From contig NZ_CP136624.1 of NCBI RefSeq assembly GCF_032917945.1, positions 868,001-932,000 of the forward strand: a DNA stretch of 64,000 nucleotides. The letters run 5' to 3'. Shown piece by piece: positions 25,735 through 34,189 of this stretch. This DNA comes from Bradyrhizobium sp. sBnM-33. GTDB lineage: Bacteria; Pseudomonadota; Alphaproteobacteria; Rhizobiales; Xanthobacteraceae. Position numbers and translations under genes: made by a program. The notes under the pieces are model-generated. The model had not been told where the DNA came from. It did no database searches and saw nothing but the letters and a program-made list of their open reading frames with translations. Numbering within the stretch: position 1 is the stretch's first letter; every line of letters starts with the position of its first letter.

Positions 25735-26775
25735 TCAATCCTTCTCTTCCTCGACCGCGGGCGCTGCGAGCGAACGCAGCACCAGCACAGGAAGGATCAG
25801 CGTAAAGACGATGACCTCCTTGTAATTGCTGGCGTAGAACGAGGAGAACGCCTCGACGCTGCCGACCAGCAAGGCTGCGACGGCGGTTAGCGGATAGCTG
25901 ACGAGTCCACCGATGATCGCGGCGATGAAGCCTTTCAGGCCGATTAGGAAGCCGGTATCGTAATAGAGCGTGGTGATCGGCACGATCAGGATCCCGGAAA
26001 TCGCGCCGATCAGGGATGCCAGCAGGAAAGCAATCTGCCCCGACAGCGTGGTGCGGATGCCGACGAGGCGGGCGCCGAGGCGGTTGACGGCGGTAGCGCG
26101 CAACGCTTTGCCCATCAGCGTGAAGCCGAAGAACAGCCACAGCGCGACGATGAAGGCGACCGTCAGCCCGTAGACCGCAAGGCTCTGGCCGGTGAAGCGC
26201 AGCGGGCCGATCGTCAGTGCGGTATTCGACAGGGCGGGTCCGCGCAGGCCTTCGGCGCCGAAGAACACGAGACCCAGGCCCTGCAGCGCGAGATGACAGC
26301 CGACGGAGGCGATCAGCAACACCAGCACCGAGGTATGGGCGATCGGTTGAAACGCGATGCGGTAGAGGAACAGCCCGATCGCCGCGACGATCAAAAGCGA
26401 CAGCGCGATGTTGACTGCGATCGGGGTCTTCGGACCGGCAAGGCCGTAGGTCAGAGCCAGGATCGCAGCCGGGAGGACGATGTTGAGGGCAAAGGCCCGC
26501 GCGACCCGCTTGGGCCGTAGCGACCGCCGCGCGCCAAACAGGTCGAGGGCGAACGCGACCACGCCCATCGCCATTGCCAGCTTTGCGGTGCCCGGCACCT
26601 GACCAGTTGCCAGCATGGCGTAGCTCAGCGCGCCGAAGGTCACGAACTCGCCCTGCGGAATCAGGATGACGCGGGTGACGGCAAACACCAGCACCAGCGC
26701 CAACCCGAGCAGCGCATAGATCGCGCCATTGGTGATGCCGTCCTGCAGCAGGAACAGCATGATCGTCGTATTCAA
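25735..26775 (-). CDS. Liv-type ABC transporter permease (LivH-like)
   Basis: A 346-residue polytopic permease: LQDGITNGAIYALLGLALVL at the N-terminus, ILIPQGEFVTFGALSYAML, GKALRATAVNRLGARLVGI (the cytoplasmic loop that contacts the ATPase) and LYYDTGFLIGLKGFIAAIIGG. It is longer than the usual 290 residues because of an extra segment at about 60-100 (DLFGARRSLRPKRVARAF). A TTG at 26775 with GGAG 8 bp before it fits best; ATG 26760 is an alternative. First gene of the transporter operon, divergent from the MarR gene. Confidence 0.88.
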   Translation of the reverse strand: MNTTIMLFLLQDGITNGAIYALLGLALVLVFAVTRVILIPQGEFVTFGALSYAMLATGQVPGTAKLAMAMGVVAFALDLFGARRSLRPKRVARAFALNIVLPAAILALTYGLAGPKTPIAVNIALSLLIVAAIGLFLYRIAFQPIAHTSVLVLLIASVGCHLALQGLGLVFFGAEGLRGPALSNTALTIGPLRFTGQSLAVYGLTVAFIVALWLFFGFTLMGKALRATAVNRLGARLVGIRTTLSGQIAFLLASLIGAISGILIVPITTLYYDTGFLIGLKGFIAAIIGGLVSYPLTAVAALLVGSVEAFSSFYASNYKEVIVFTLILPVLVLRSLAAPAVEEEKD

Positions 26776-26867
26776 GACTGGCGCTCCCCCTAAAAGCGTC
26801 GCCGGTCCTGACCTCGCACGGTCCGCCGGCTGTCCCATATCTCGGCAGTTGAAAGGCGCCGATATTT

Positions 26868-26882
26868 GATATATCAGATAAC
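26868..26882. promoter_or_regulatory. Predicted CouR operator in the couR/liv promoter region
   Basis: GATATATCAGATAAC matches the palindrome at 11630 in 13 of 15 positions. It lies between the divergent liv-type operon and the MarR gene. Confidence 0.6.
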
Positions 26883-26883
26883 A

Positions 26884-26898
26884 ATTATTAAATATAAC
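26884..26898. promoter_or_regulatory. Possible second CouR half-site
   Basis: ATTATTAAATATAAC keeps the perfect ATATAAC half-site, with 11 of 15 matches to the site at 11630, one base from the first operator. The whole 26860-26900 block is unusually AT-rich. Confidence 0.4.
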
Positions 26899-26947
26899 AT
26901 CAAGGCCCGGTCACCAGCCGAGCCTTTTCGGGGGCGAGCCTCACGCC

Positions 26948-27466
26948 ATGACAGTTTCCAAGGCAGCGACCGATGTCGTCAAGTCGCCGCGCAGCAACGG
27001 CAAGGAAATCGCCGATGGCGCCGCGGAGAGTGCCGGGCTGCAACTGGGCGAGCTGGCCGACCTGCTTGGCTATTCGCTCAAACGCGCGCAGCTCAAGATA
27101 TTCGAGGATTTCCTGCGCTGTGTCGCGCCGCTGCAACTGACGCCGGCGCAATTCTCGGTGCTATTGTTGCTCGATCGCAATCCCGGACGCAACCAGACCG
27201 AAATCGCCAACACGCTCGGCATCCTCAGGCCGAATTTCGTCTCGATGCTGGATGCGCTGGAGAGCCGCGGCCTCTGCGCCCGGATGCGCTCGACCAACGA
27301 CCGTCGCTCGCACATCCTGGTTCTGACCGACAAGGGCAGGGCGGTGCTGACGCGCGCCAAGAAGCTGGTCGCGACTAAGCACGAGGCGCGCCTCAACGAG
27401 CTGCTGGGTCCCGCCAACCGCGTCGCACTGCTTGAAATGCTGTCAAAGATCGCGGCGGAGTTTTGA
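26948..27466 (+). CDS. couR: MarR family regulator (CouR-like)
   Basis: A 172-residue winged-helix regulator: LTPAQFSVLLLLDRNPGRNQ and TEIANTLGILRPNFVSMLDALE form the HTH, and RSTNDRRSHILVLTDKGRAVL the wing with the DxRS/R signature. About 40 residues precede the fold. CouR of R. palustris is a MarR repressor relieved by p-coumaroyl-CoA and is encoded beside the couP-transporter genes; position and operator pattern fit, but this is inference. Divergent from the liv-type operon. Also regulated by the palindromes upstream, judging by their location. Confidence 0.82.
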   Translation: MTVSKAATDVVKSPRSNGKEIADGAAESAGLQLGELADLLGYSLKRAQLKIFEDFLRCVAPLQLTPAQFSVLLLLDRNPGRNQTEIANTLGILRPNFVSMLDALESRGLCARMRSTNDRRSHILVLTDKGRAVLTRAKKLVATKHEARLNELLGPANRVALLEMLSKIAAEF

Positions 27467-27476
27467 GTAGTTAGCG

Positions 27477-27592
27477 GTCATTCCGGGATGGCCGAAGGAC
27501 CAGACCTCAGATGCGCAACTGCGCATCGGGGAATCTCGAGCTTCTCCGATGTGCAATCGCACATCGTAGTTCGCTTCGCGCCCCGGAATGAC
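27477..27592. repeat. Palindromic repeat, family H
   Basis: Outer arms GTCATTCCGGG and CCCCGGAATGAC. Two inner hairpins (GATGCGCAACTGCGCATC and GATGTGCAATCGCACATC) make a branched fold. It lies between convergent genes. Confidence 0.75.
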
Positions 27593-27596
27593 GAGC

Positions 27597-29741
27597 TCAC
27601 GCCGCGACGATGCGGCCTTGAGCCCCGCGCCCGCGTCCCGACAGGAATTGCCGCTCGATCTCAAACGCGGGAAGCGGCTTGCTGAACAGGAAGCCCTGCA
27701 TTTCCGTGCATCCTTCGGATGCGATGCTGTGGAGCTGCTCCGCCGTTTCCACGCCCTCGGCGGTCGCCGTCATGCCCATTCCATTGGCGAGCGCGGCAAC
27801 CGCGCGCACGATGTTGAGCGAGCTAGAATTCTCGGTGATGTTCTTGACGAACGAGCGATCGATCTTGATCTTGTCGAACGGAAAGCTCTGCAGATAAGTC
27901 AGCGACGAATATCCGGTGCCGAAATCGTCCATCGCGATCCGGATTCCGAGCGCCCGCAACTGATGCAGCACTGCAAGCGTCGCTTCCTTGTTGTGCAACA
28001 GCACTGTCTCGGTGATTTCGATCTCGAGCCGCGTCGGCGCGAGACCGGAAGCGGCAAGCGCGCCGACGATCACCTGCATCAGGCCGGGACTGCGAAACTG
28101 GATCGCTGAAATATTGACGGCGACGTGAAGGTTGTCCGGCCATTGCGCGGCGGTGGCACAAGCCTGCCTGATGACCCACTCGCCCATCGGCACGATGAAG
28201 CCGATCTCTTCGGCCAGCGGGATGAAGGCGGCCGGCGAGATCATTCCCTTGGTCGGATGATTCCAGCGTATCAGCGCCTCGAACCCGCTGATTTCCTTGC
28301 TCGCCAGGTTGACGACCGGCTGGTAGTGCAGCTCGAACTCGCCCGCCGGCAGCGCCTTGCGCAGATCCTGCTCCATGATGCGGCGGGTCTGCATCTGCAG
28401 GTCCATCGCCGGCTCGAAGAAGCGGAACGTGCTGCGGCCGTCGCTCTTGGCGCGGTAGAGCGCGAGGTCGGCGTTGCGCAGCAGTTTGTCGGGGTTCGAT
28501 CCGTCGCCGGGACCGACCGAAATGCCGATACTGACGCCGATCACGGCCTGCTGGCCGTCGATTTCATAGGGCTCGCTCAACGCATCAATGACGCCCTGCG
28601 CCAGCGAAGTGGCATCGGCAGGGTCGGAGATCGTGGCCTGCACGATGACGAATTCATCACCGCCCATCCGTGCGATCGTGTCGGAATCGCCGACGAGCCG
28701 GCGCAACCGTTCGGCGACGCTCCTGAGCAATTTGTCGCCGCAGGGGTGGCCGAACGTATCGTTTACGGCCTTGAATTGATCGAGATCGAGGTGGTGGACG
28801 GCCACCATTTCCCCGCCCGAAACCCTGCCCAGCGCATATTCGAGCCGGTTGTTCAACAGCACCCGGTTGGCAAGATCGGTCAGCGCATCGTGATGCGCCA
28901 TGTATTCGATCTTGACCTCGGACTGGCGCTGCTCGGTGATATCCTCATGCGTCGCGACCCAGCCGCCGCCGGGCATCGGGCGGTGGCGGATCTTGAAGGT
29001 GCGCCCGTTCTTCAACTCGACGATGCTGTCTTTCGCTTCATTGGAAACCGCCACGTTGGTGCGCCATTGCAGATATTCGTCCCGCGTCATGGCGGGGAAG
29101 CTGCCGGCTTCGAAGCGCAGGTCGACGATCTCGACCAGCGACATGCCGGGGCTGACGCGCTCGGGCGCGATGTCGTACATCTCCACGAAGCGATCGTTGC
29201 AGACGATCAGGCGGTGGTCGGAATCGAAGAAGCAAAGCCCCTGCGACATGTTGTTGATCGCGGTGTCGAACTGGAAGTTCCTGATGCGCAGGGCTTCTTC
29301 CTGCTCCTTGCCCAGCTCGTATTGCTTCTTCAGCCGAGCATTGAGCTCTTCGCGCTCCGTGATGTCCTCATGCGTCGCCATCCCGCCGCCGCCGGGCATT
29401 GGGTAGACGGTGTAGGCGACGATCCGGCCGTCGGTGAACTCCTGCACCGTGGTGTCGAGTGCGATGTCGCGACCGACGCGCTCACGGATATAATCATCGA
29501 CCGCGACCTGCACCTTCAGGCCGAGATTCAGCCGGTGCCGGATCAGTTCATGAGTCGGTGTTCCCGGCTTCACCTGTTCAGGCGAGAGGCCGTACATTTC
29601 CCTGTAGCGGCGGTTGCAGAAAACGACCTCGCGCTTCTCGTCGAAGACGACGATACCGAGCGACAAATGGTTGATCGCCTCCTCGAGGCGCGCACTCAAA
29701 TGCGCTGACCGCAGCGCGGTTGTCGAGATGTGATCCGTCAT
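27597..29741 (-). CDS. PAS-PAS-GGDEF-EAL cyclic-di-GMP signalling protein
   Basis: A 714-residue cytoplasmic protein without membrane segments. Two PAS repeats (about residues 20-130 and 155-270) each end in a PMPGGG...THEDITE block, so they look duplicated. The GGDEF motif is intact at 360-364 (RMGGDEF) and the EAL motif at 488-490 (GFEALIRW), with DDFGTGYSSLTYLQSFPFDKIKIDRSFV later. It could therefore make or break c-di-GMP. The start is MTDHIS at 29741. It sits alone next to couR; no link to aromatic metabolism is shown. Confidence 0.93.
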   Translation of the reverse strand: MTDHISTTALRSAHLSARLEEAINHLSLGIVVFDEKREVVFCNRRYREMYGLSPEQVKPGTPTHELIRHRLNLGLKVQVAVDDYIRERVGRDIALDTTVQEFTDGRIVAYTVYPMPGGGGMATHEDITEREELNARLKKQYELGKEQEEALRIRNFQFDTAINNMSQGLCFFDSDHRLIVCNDRFVEMYDIAPERVSPGMSLVEIVDLRFEAGSFPAMTRDEYLQWRTNVAVSNEAKDSIVELKNGRTFKIRHRPMPGGGWVATHEDITEQRQSEVKIEYMAHHDALTDLANRVLLNNRLEYALGRVSGGEMVAVHHLDLDQFKAVNDTFGHPCGDKLLRSVAERLRRLVGDSDTIARMGGDEFVIVQATISDPADATSLAQGVIDALSEPYEIDGQQAVIGVSIGISVGPGDGSNPDKLLRNADLALYRAKSDGRSTFRFFEPAMDLQMQTRRIMEQDLRKALPAGEFELHYQPVVNLASKEISGFEALIRWNHPTKGMISPAAFIPLAEEIGFIVPMGEWVIRQACATAAQWPDNLHVAVNISAIQFRSPGLMQVIVGALAASGLAPTRLEIEITETVLLHNKEATLAVLHQLRALGIRIAMDDFGTGYSSLTYLQSFPFDKIKIDRSFVKNITENSSSLNIVRAVAALANGMGMTATAEGVETAEQLHSIASEGCTEMQGFLFSKPLPAFEIERQFLSGRGRGAQGRIVAA

Positions 29742-29918
29742 AGAGCGTTCCCCAGCCGCCACTAGCGGCTCTCCTCCTCCAGGAGAACGGCCATTAGATG
29801 CCAAGCTGGTGAATCGCAGCTTCGAGATAGGCAAACAGCGCGCGGGTTCCTCGCAAACTGCTCAACAAAGCGTTAACGCCGTCAAGGCGCATGCGACGTT
29901 CCGGAACTGCCCGGAGAT

Positions 29919-31208
29919 CTACGCCGGGTCCACCAAAATCACCCTGACGTCGTTGACGTTGGTGAGCGTCGGGCCGGTCAGCAGGAGATCGCCGGTCGCC
30001 GAAAAGAACGCGGTCGCATCGTTGTTGGCGAGATAGGCCGCAGGATCGAGGTCGAGCGACTTCATCTTCGCAAACGTCGCCTGATCGATCAAAGCGCCAG
30101 CCGGGTCGGTGGCGCTGCCGGCGCCGCCATCGGCGCCATCGGTGTCTGCGGCCAGTGCCACAATGCCGGACGTATCCTTCAGAAGATCCGCCAACGCCAG
30201 CGCATATTCCTGGTTGGGACCGCCGCGGCCATTGCCACGCACCGTCACCGTGAGCTCGCCGCCCGACAGGATCGCGGTTCGTTTGCCCTCGCTTTGTGCT
30301 TTCAGCGCCAGTCGCGCATGATCGGCCGCCACCTCGCGCGCCTCGCCTTCGAGATCCGCGCCGAGGCCGATGACCTCATAGCCTGCGTCCTTCGCGACCT
30401 TGATGGCCGCGTCGAGCGAAGCCTTGGGCTTTGCAATCATCTCGAATCGCGCGCGGGCAAAGGCGGGATCGCTGGGCTTGCAGCTCTCGTTCTTGGGATC
30501 TTCGAGTGCGCGCCTGACGGCATCGTCGACTGTGAGATTATACTTTGCGACCAGGGCGCGGGCGTCCGCCAGCGTGGAGGAATCCGGTACTGTCGGTCCC
30601 GATGCAATCGCGGACGGATCGTCGTGCGGTACATCGGAGATCGCAAGCGTCACGATCTCGGCGGCACGCTGCCCGGCGCGGGCCAACCGGCCGCCCTTGA
30701 TCCGCGACAGATGCTTGCGCACGATATTCATCTCGCCGATCGGCGCGCCCGAACGCAACAGCGCGCGGTTTACCTGCTGCTTCTGTGCGAACGAAACGCC
30801 ATCTGCGGGTGCGATCCAGTTTGCCGAGCCGCCGCCGGACAACAGCACCAGCAAAAGATCGTCCGCAGTCGCCTCCGCGGCGAGACGCAACGTCTCGTCG
30901 GCGGCTTTCAGCCCGGCTTCGTCGGGCACGGGATGGCCGGCTTCGACAACCCTGATCCGCCGCGTTGGCACGCCGTGGCCGTGGCGCGTGGTGGCAAGGC
31001 CGGTCAGTCGCGACGGATCAAGCCCCAGCGTGTCGAGGTAGTGCCGTTCGGCCGCAGCCGCCATCGCCGCCGCGCCCTTGCCCGCGGCGAGGCAGATCAC
31101 CTTGCCCCTAGGCGCGGGACGCAGATGCGCCGAGAGCACCACGTCGGGATGCGCGGCCGCAACGGCCGCATCAAAGATCGCACGCAACAGGGAACGTCGG
31201 TCGGTCAT
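29919..31208 (-). CDS. Glycerate 2-kinase / MOFRL family (GckA/TtuD-like)
   Basis: A 429-residue protein of the DUF4147 + MOFRL group. Segments CLAAGKGAAAMAAAAERHY, GHPVPDEAGLKAADETLRLA, LLLVLLSGGGSANW and VTVRGNGRGGPNQEYALAL are conserved in glycerate 2-kinases of the serine cycle and tartrate pathway, which phosphorylate D-glycerate. The start is ATG at 31208; the TTG at 31217 is less likely. It is the last minus-strand gene before the terminator at 31265 and has no pathway partner nearby. Confidence 0.88.
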   Translation of the reverse strand: MTDRRSLLRAIFDAAVAAAHPDVVLSAHLRPAPRGKVICLAAGKGAAAMAAAAERHYLDTLGLDPSRLTGLATTRHGHGVPTRRIRVVEAGHPVPDEAGLKAADETLRLAAEATADDLLLVLLSGGGSANWIAPADGVSFAQKQQVNRALLRSGAPIGEMNIVRKHLSRIKGGRLARAGQRAAEIVTLAISDVPHDDPSAIASGPTVPDSSTLADARALVAKYNLTVDDAVRRALEDPKNESCKPSDPAFARARFEMIAKPKASLDAAIKVAKDAGYEVIGLGADLEGEAREVAADHARLALKAQSEGKRTAILSGGELTVTVRGNGRGGPNQEYALALADLLKDTSGIVALAADTDGADGGAGSATDPAGALIDQATFAKMKSLDLDPAAYLANNDATAFFSATGDLLLTGPTLTNVNDVRVILVDPA

Positions 31209-31264
31209 GATCTGCAACGGGGCTGCTAACGGGACGGGAGGTCTGGTTATCCATCCAATCGCTG

Positions 31265-31299
31265 CAAAAGAAAACCCCCGCGGGCGCGCCGCGAGGGTT
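31265..31299 (-). terminator. Rho-independent terminator after binding-protein gene 1
   Basis: GC-rich hairpin AACCCCCGCGGG/CCGCGAGGGTT at 31273-31299; on the minus strand it is followed by TTTTCTTTT. It lies 40 bp past the stop at 31339. Confidence 0.75.
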
Positions 31300-31338
31300 C
31301 TTCCGGCCGGCCAATGGGCCGATCAGTATTCGGAATGA

Positions 31339-32565
31339 CTAGCCGCCGGCGTCACCGGACAGGATTTCACCGAAGCGTTCCCAGGTCTCGCCCTTGAACT
31401 TGATCAGTTGCACCGACGAGATCGGGGCAAAGTCGGTCGGTGACGTGTTGACCTTGATGCCCGGCAGCAGACCTCCGAGTTCGAGGTCCTTGATGCTGGC
31501 GGCCTGCTTCATGACGTTCTCGCGCGTGAGATTGTCGCCGCAGGCCTTGAGCACATGCACGAGACCCTGCGCCACCGTGTAGCCGAACATCACTGATGCG
31601 TCGGCGCGGTTGGCTTCCGGATAATACTTGTCCAGGAACTCGTTCCAGGCCTTCATGCCTGGATCATCCTTCCACTGTGCATCCGTCGGATCCTTCAGGT
31701 ATTGCGAGGAGATAATGTCCTGCGCGTTCTCCATGCCGGCCGGCTTGATGACGCTGCCGATCGAGGCCGAGACGTTGTTGAGGAAGTGCAGCGGCTTCCA
31801 GCCGATCTCGGCGTTCTTCTTGATCGCCTGCGCCGCGAATTTCGGCGTGGTGATGTTGATAAACACGTCGGCGCCGGACGCCTTCAGCTTGACGATATGG
31901 GAGTCGATGGTCGGCTCGGAGACCTCGTAGCTTTCCTCCAGCACGATCATCGACGCGGCCTTGGCGCCGAGCCCGTCCTTGAAGCCCTTCAGGTAGTCCT
32001 TACCGTAGTCGTCGTTCTGATAGAGAATGCCGATCTTCGCGTTCGGCTTCTCCTTCAGAATGTATTTCGCATAGATCTGCGTTTCGCTCTGGTAGTTCGG
32101 CTGCCAACCCATGGTCCAAGGGAAATTCTTCGGATCGTTCCACTTGGTGGCGCCGGTGGCGACGAACAGTTGCGGCACCTTCTTGCTGTTCAGGTATTTC
32201 TGGATCGCCGTGTTCGGCGGAGTGCCGAGCGGGTTGAAGACGAGGAGCACTTCATCGCTCTCCACCAGCTTGCGCGCCTGCTCCACCGTCTTCGGCGGGC
32301 TGTAGGCATCGTCATAGCTGATAAAGTTGATCTTGCGCCCGTTAATGCCGCCTTCGGCGTTGATCTTCCTGAAATAGGCTTCCTCAGTCTTGCCGATTAC
32401 GCCATAGGCGGAAGCCGGTCCGCTGTAAGGCATGATGTTGCCGATCTTGATTTCGGTGTCGCTCGCGCCGGGATCGTATTTCTTCTGTGCGAGAACGCCG
32501 CTCGACGATGCGGCGAGTAGTCCAAGCGCGGCCGAAACAACCGCAAGTTTTTTCATTGTGGACAT
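31339..32565 (-). CDS. Liv-type ABC substrate-binding protein, tandem copy 1
   Basis: A 408-residue peripla_BP_6 receptor with a signal peptide (KKLAVVSAALGLLAASSSG, cleavage near VLAQ). Binding-site segments IGNIMPYSGPASAYGVIGKT and NPLGTPPNTAIQKYLNSKKV are the same in copy 2; by eye the two proteins agree at roughly nine of ten positions. It starts after GGGAGAG. A strong hairpin (32660) separates it from copy 2, so it has its own transcript or relies on read-through. Ligand not visible; the neighbouring pim-like genes suggest a fatty or dicarboxylic acid. Confidence 0.92.
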   Translation of the reverse strand: MSTMKKLAVVSAALGLLAASSSGVLAQKKYDPGASDTEIKIGNIMPYSGPASAYGVIGKTEEAYFRKINAEGGINGRKINFISYDDAYSPPKTVEQARKLVESDEVLLVFNPLGTPPNTAIQKYLNSKKVPQLFVATGATKWNDPKNFPWTMGWQPNYQSETQIYAKYILKEKPNAKIGILYQNDDYGKDYLKGFKDGLGAKAASMIVLEESYEVSEPTIDSHIVKLKASGADVFINITTPKFAAQAIKKNAEIGWKPLHFLNNVSASIGSVIKPAGMENAQDIISSQYLKDPTDAQWKDDPGMKAWNEFLDKYYPEANRADASVMFGYTVAQGLVHVLKACGDNLTRENVMKQAASIKDLELGGLLPGIKVNTSPTDFAPISSVQLIKFKGETWERFGEILSGDAGG

Positions 32566-32659
32566 TTCTGTCTCTCCCTTTTCATTTCTTAATGTAACTG
32601 TCGGTCCCCTTGACGAGGCTCTTTTGACAGCGTCGTGATTAGCATCTTGCCGAAAGCCT

Positions 32660-32698
32660 CACAAACAAAAAGCCCCTGCGGCAAAAGCCGCAGGGGCT
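32660..32698 (-). terminator. Rho-independent terminator after binding-protein gene 2
   Basis: Perfect 12-bp stem AGCCCCTGCGGC/GCCGCAGGGGCT with an AAAA loop at 32671-32698, then TTTTTGTTTGT on the minus strand. Textbook form. Confidence 0.9.
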
Positions 32699-32725
32699 GC
32701 ATCTCCAGCAGAGCTCGCAGTCGGG

Positions 32726-33955
32726 TTAGCCGCCGACGTCACCCGAGAGAATTTCGCCGAAGCGTTCCCAGTTCTCGCCCTTGAACCTTATCAGTTGCAA
32801 TTGCGAGAGCGGAGCAAAGTCGGTTGGCGACGTATTGACCTTGATCCCAGGTAGCAGGCCGCTGAGTTCGAGGTCCTTGATGTTGGCCGCCTGCTTCATG
32901 ACGTTTGCGCGGGTCAGGTCGTCGCCGCAGGCCTTTAGCACGTGCACCAAACCTTGAGACACGATATAGGCGTACATCACCGATGCATCGGCCCGGTTGG
33001 CTTCCGGATAATACTTATCCAGGAACTCGTTCCATGCCTTCATCGCGGCATCGTTCTTCCATTGCGCGTCGGTTGGATCCTTGAAGTATTGCGACGAGAT
33101 GATGTCCTGTCCATTCTCGAATCCGGCCGGCTTCATCACGCTGCCGATCGAGGCCGAGACGTTGTTGAGGAAATGCAGCGGCTTCCAGCCGATCTCGGAG
33201 TTCTTCTTGATCGCCTGCGCCGCAAACTTCGGCGTGGTGATGTTGAAGAAGACGTCGGCGCCTGACGACTTCAGCTTGACGATGTGGGAGTCGATCGTCG
33301 GTTGGGAGACTTCGTAGCTCTCCTCCAGGACGATCATTGATGCGGCCTTGGCGCCAAGTCCGTCCTTGAAGCCTTTCAGATAGTCCTTACCGTAATCATC
33401 GTTCTGATAGAGGATACCGATCTTGGCGTTCGGATGGTTCTTCAGGATGTACTTGGCATAGATCTGCGACTCGCTCTGGTAGTTGGGCTGCCAGCCCATC
33501 GTCCAGGGGAATTCCTTGGGGTCGTTCCACTTGGTGGCGCCGGTGGCGACGAACAGTTGCGGCACTTTCTTGCTGTTCAGGTACTTCTGGATCGCGGTGT
33601 TCGGCGGGGTGCCGAGCGGGTTAAAGATCAGCAGCACTTCATCGCTCTCCACCAGCTTGCGGGCCTGCTCCACCGTCTTCGGCGGGCTGTAGGCATCGTC
33701 ATAGCTGATGAAGTTGATCTTGCGGCCGTTGATGCCGCCCTCGGCGTTGATCTTCCTGAAATAGGCCTCTTCGGTTTTTCCGATCACGCCGTAGGCGGAG
33801 GCCGGCCCACTGTAGGGCATGATGTTGCCGATCTTGATTTCGGTATCGGTGGCGCCGGTGTCGTATTTCTTTTGTGCCAATGCGCCGCTGCTGGTCGCGG
33901 CAAGCAATGCGAGGGCAGCCGCAAAGGCTCCCAGTCGCAAGTTGATAACGGACAT
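32726..33955 (-). CDS. Liv-type ABC substrate-binding protein, tandem copy 2
   Basis: A 409-residue paralogue of the protein encoded at 31339, with a different signal peptide (RLGAFAAALALLAATSSGALA). Differences from copy 1 are scattered: ESQIYAKYILKNHPN versus ETQIYAKYILKEKPN, and PAGFENGQD versus PAGMENAQD. Both keep the carboxylate-binding lobe. It lies 234 bp after livM with a terminator between, so it is expressed separately from the permease operon. Receptors of this kind beside the R. palustris pim genes are reported to bind straight-chain fatty or dicarboxylic acids, as I recall. Confidence 0.92.
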   Translation of the reverse strand: MSVINLRLGAFAAALALLAATSSGALAQKKYDTGATDTEIKIGNIMPYSGPASAYGVIGKTEEAYFRKINAEGGINGRKINFISYDDAYSPPKTVEQARKLVESDEVLLIFNPLGTPPNTAIQKYLNSKKVPQLFVATGATKWNDPKEFPWTMGWQPNYQSESQIYAKYILKNHPNAKIGILYQNDDYGKDYLKGFKDGLGAKAASMIVLEESYEVSQPTIDSHIVKLKSSGADVFFNITTPKFAAQAIKKNSEIGWKPLHFLNNVSASIGSVMKPAGFENGQDIISSQYFKDPTDAQWKNDAAMKAWNEFLDKYYPEANRADASVMYAYIVSQGLVHVLKACGDDLTRANVMKQAANIKDLELSGLLPGIKVNTSPTDFAPLSQLQLIRFKGENWERFGEILSGDVGG

Positions 33956-34054
33956 TTTTTGATCTCCCTAGGATCGGTGACTGTGTCATTGTTTTTGATT
34001 GGAGCGCTTGGCGGCTCTTGGCTGTATTGAATACCTTTCGGCTGCGTCCAGCAA

Positions 34055-34086
34055 CAAAAAGCCCCCGCGACGGCGTCGCGGAGGGC
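34055..34086 (-). terminator. Rho-independent terminator after livM
   Basis: Stem GCCCCCGCGAC/GTCGCGGAGGGC at 34061-34086 followed on the minus strand by TTTTTGTTG. It lies 104 bp beyond the livM stop and ends the IclR/liv transcript. Confidence 0.8.
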
Positions 34087-34189
34087 GATATTTAGTCGGA
34101 TGCTCCGGGAAACTACCGCCCCGCGGAATATTGGTTAACGGCCGGGTCCGCCGCTGATGACGTACCCGAACAGATCCCGCGGCGTGAAG

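Noticed and set aside
24095..25825. 576-codon open frame opposite the livF/livMG region
   Set aside because: Antisense shadow rich in Gln/Arg/Asp with no motif; the minus-strand transporter genes explain the sequence.
25730..26884. N-terminal extension of the fused permease-ATPase (974-codon frame)
   Set aside because: The extra region is out-of-frame reading of the livH-type gene; the real protein starts at MNQRTP, 25729.
28125..29708. 527-codon open frame opposite the GGDEF-EAL gene
   Set aside because: Antisense shadow with no recognisable motif and no RBS.
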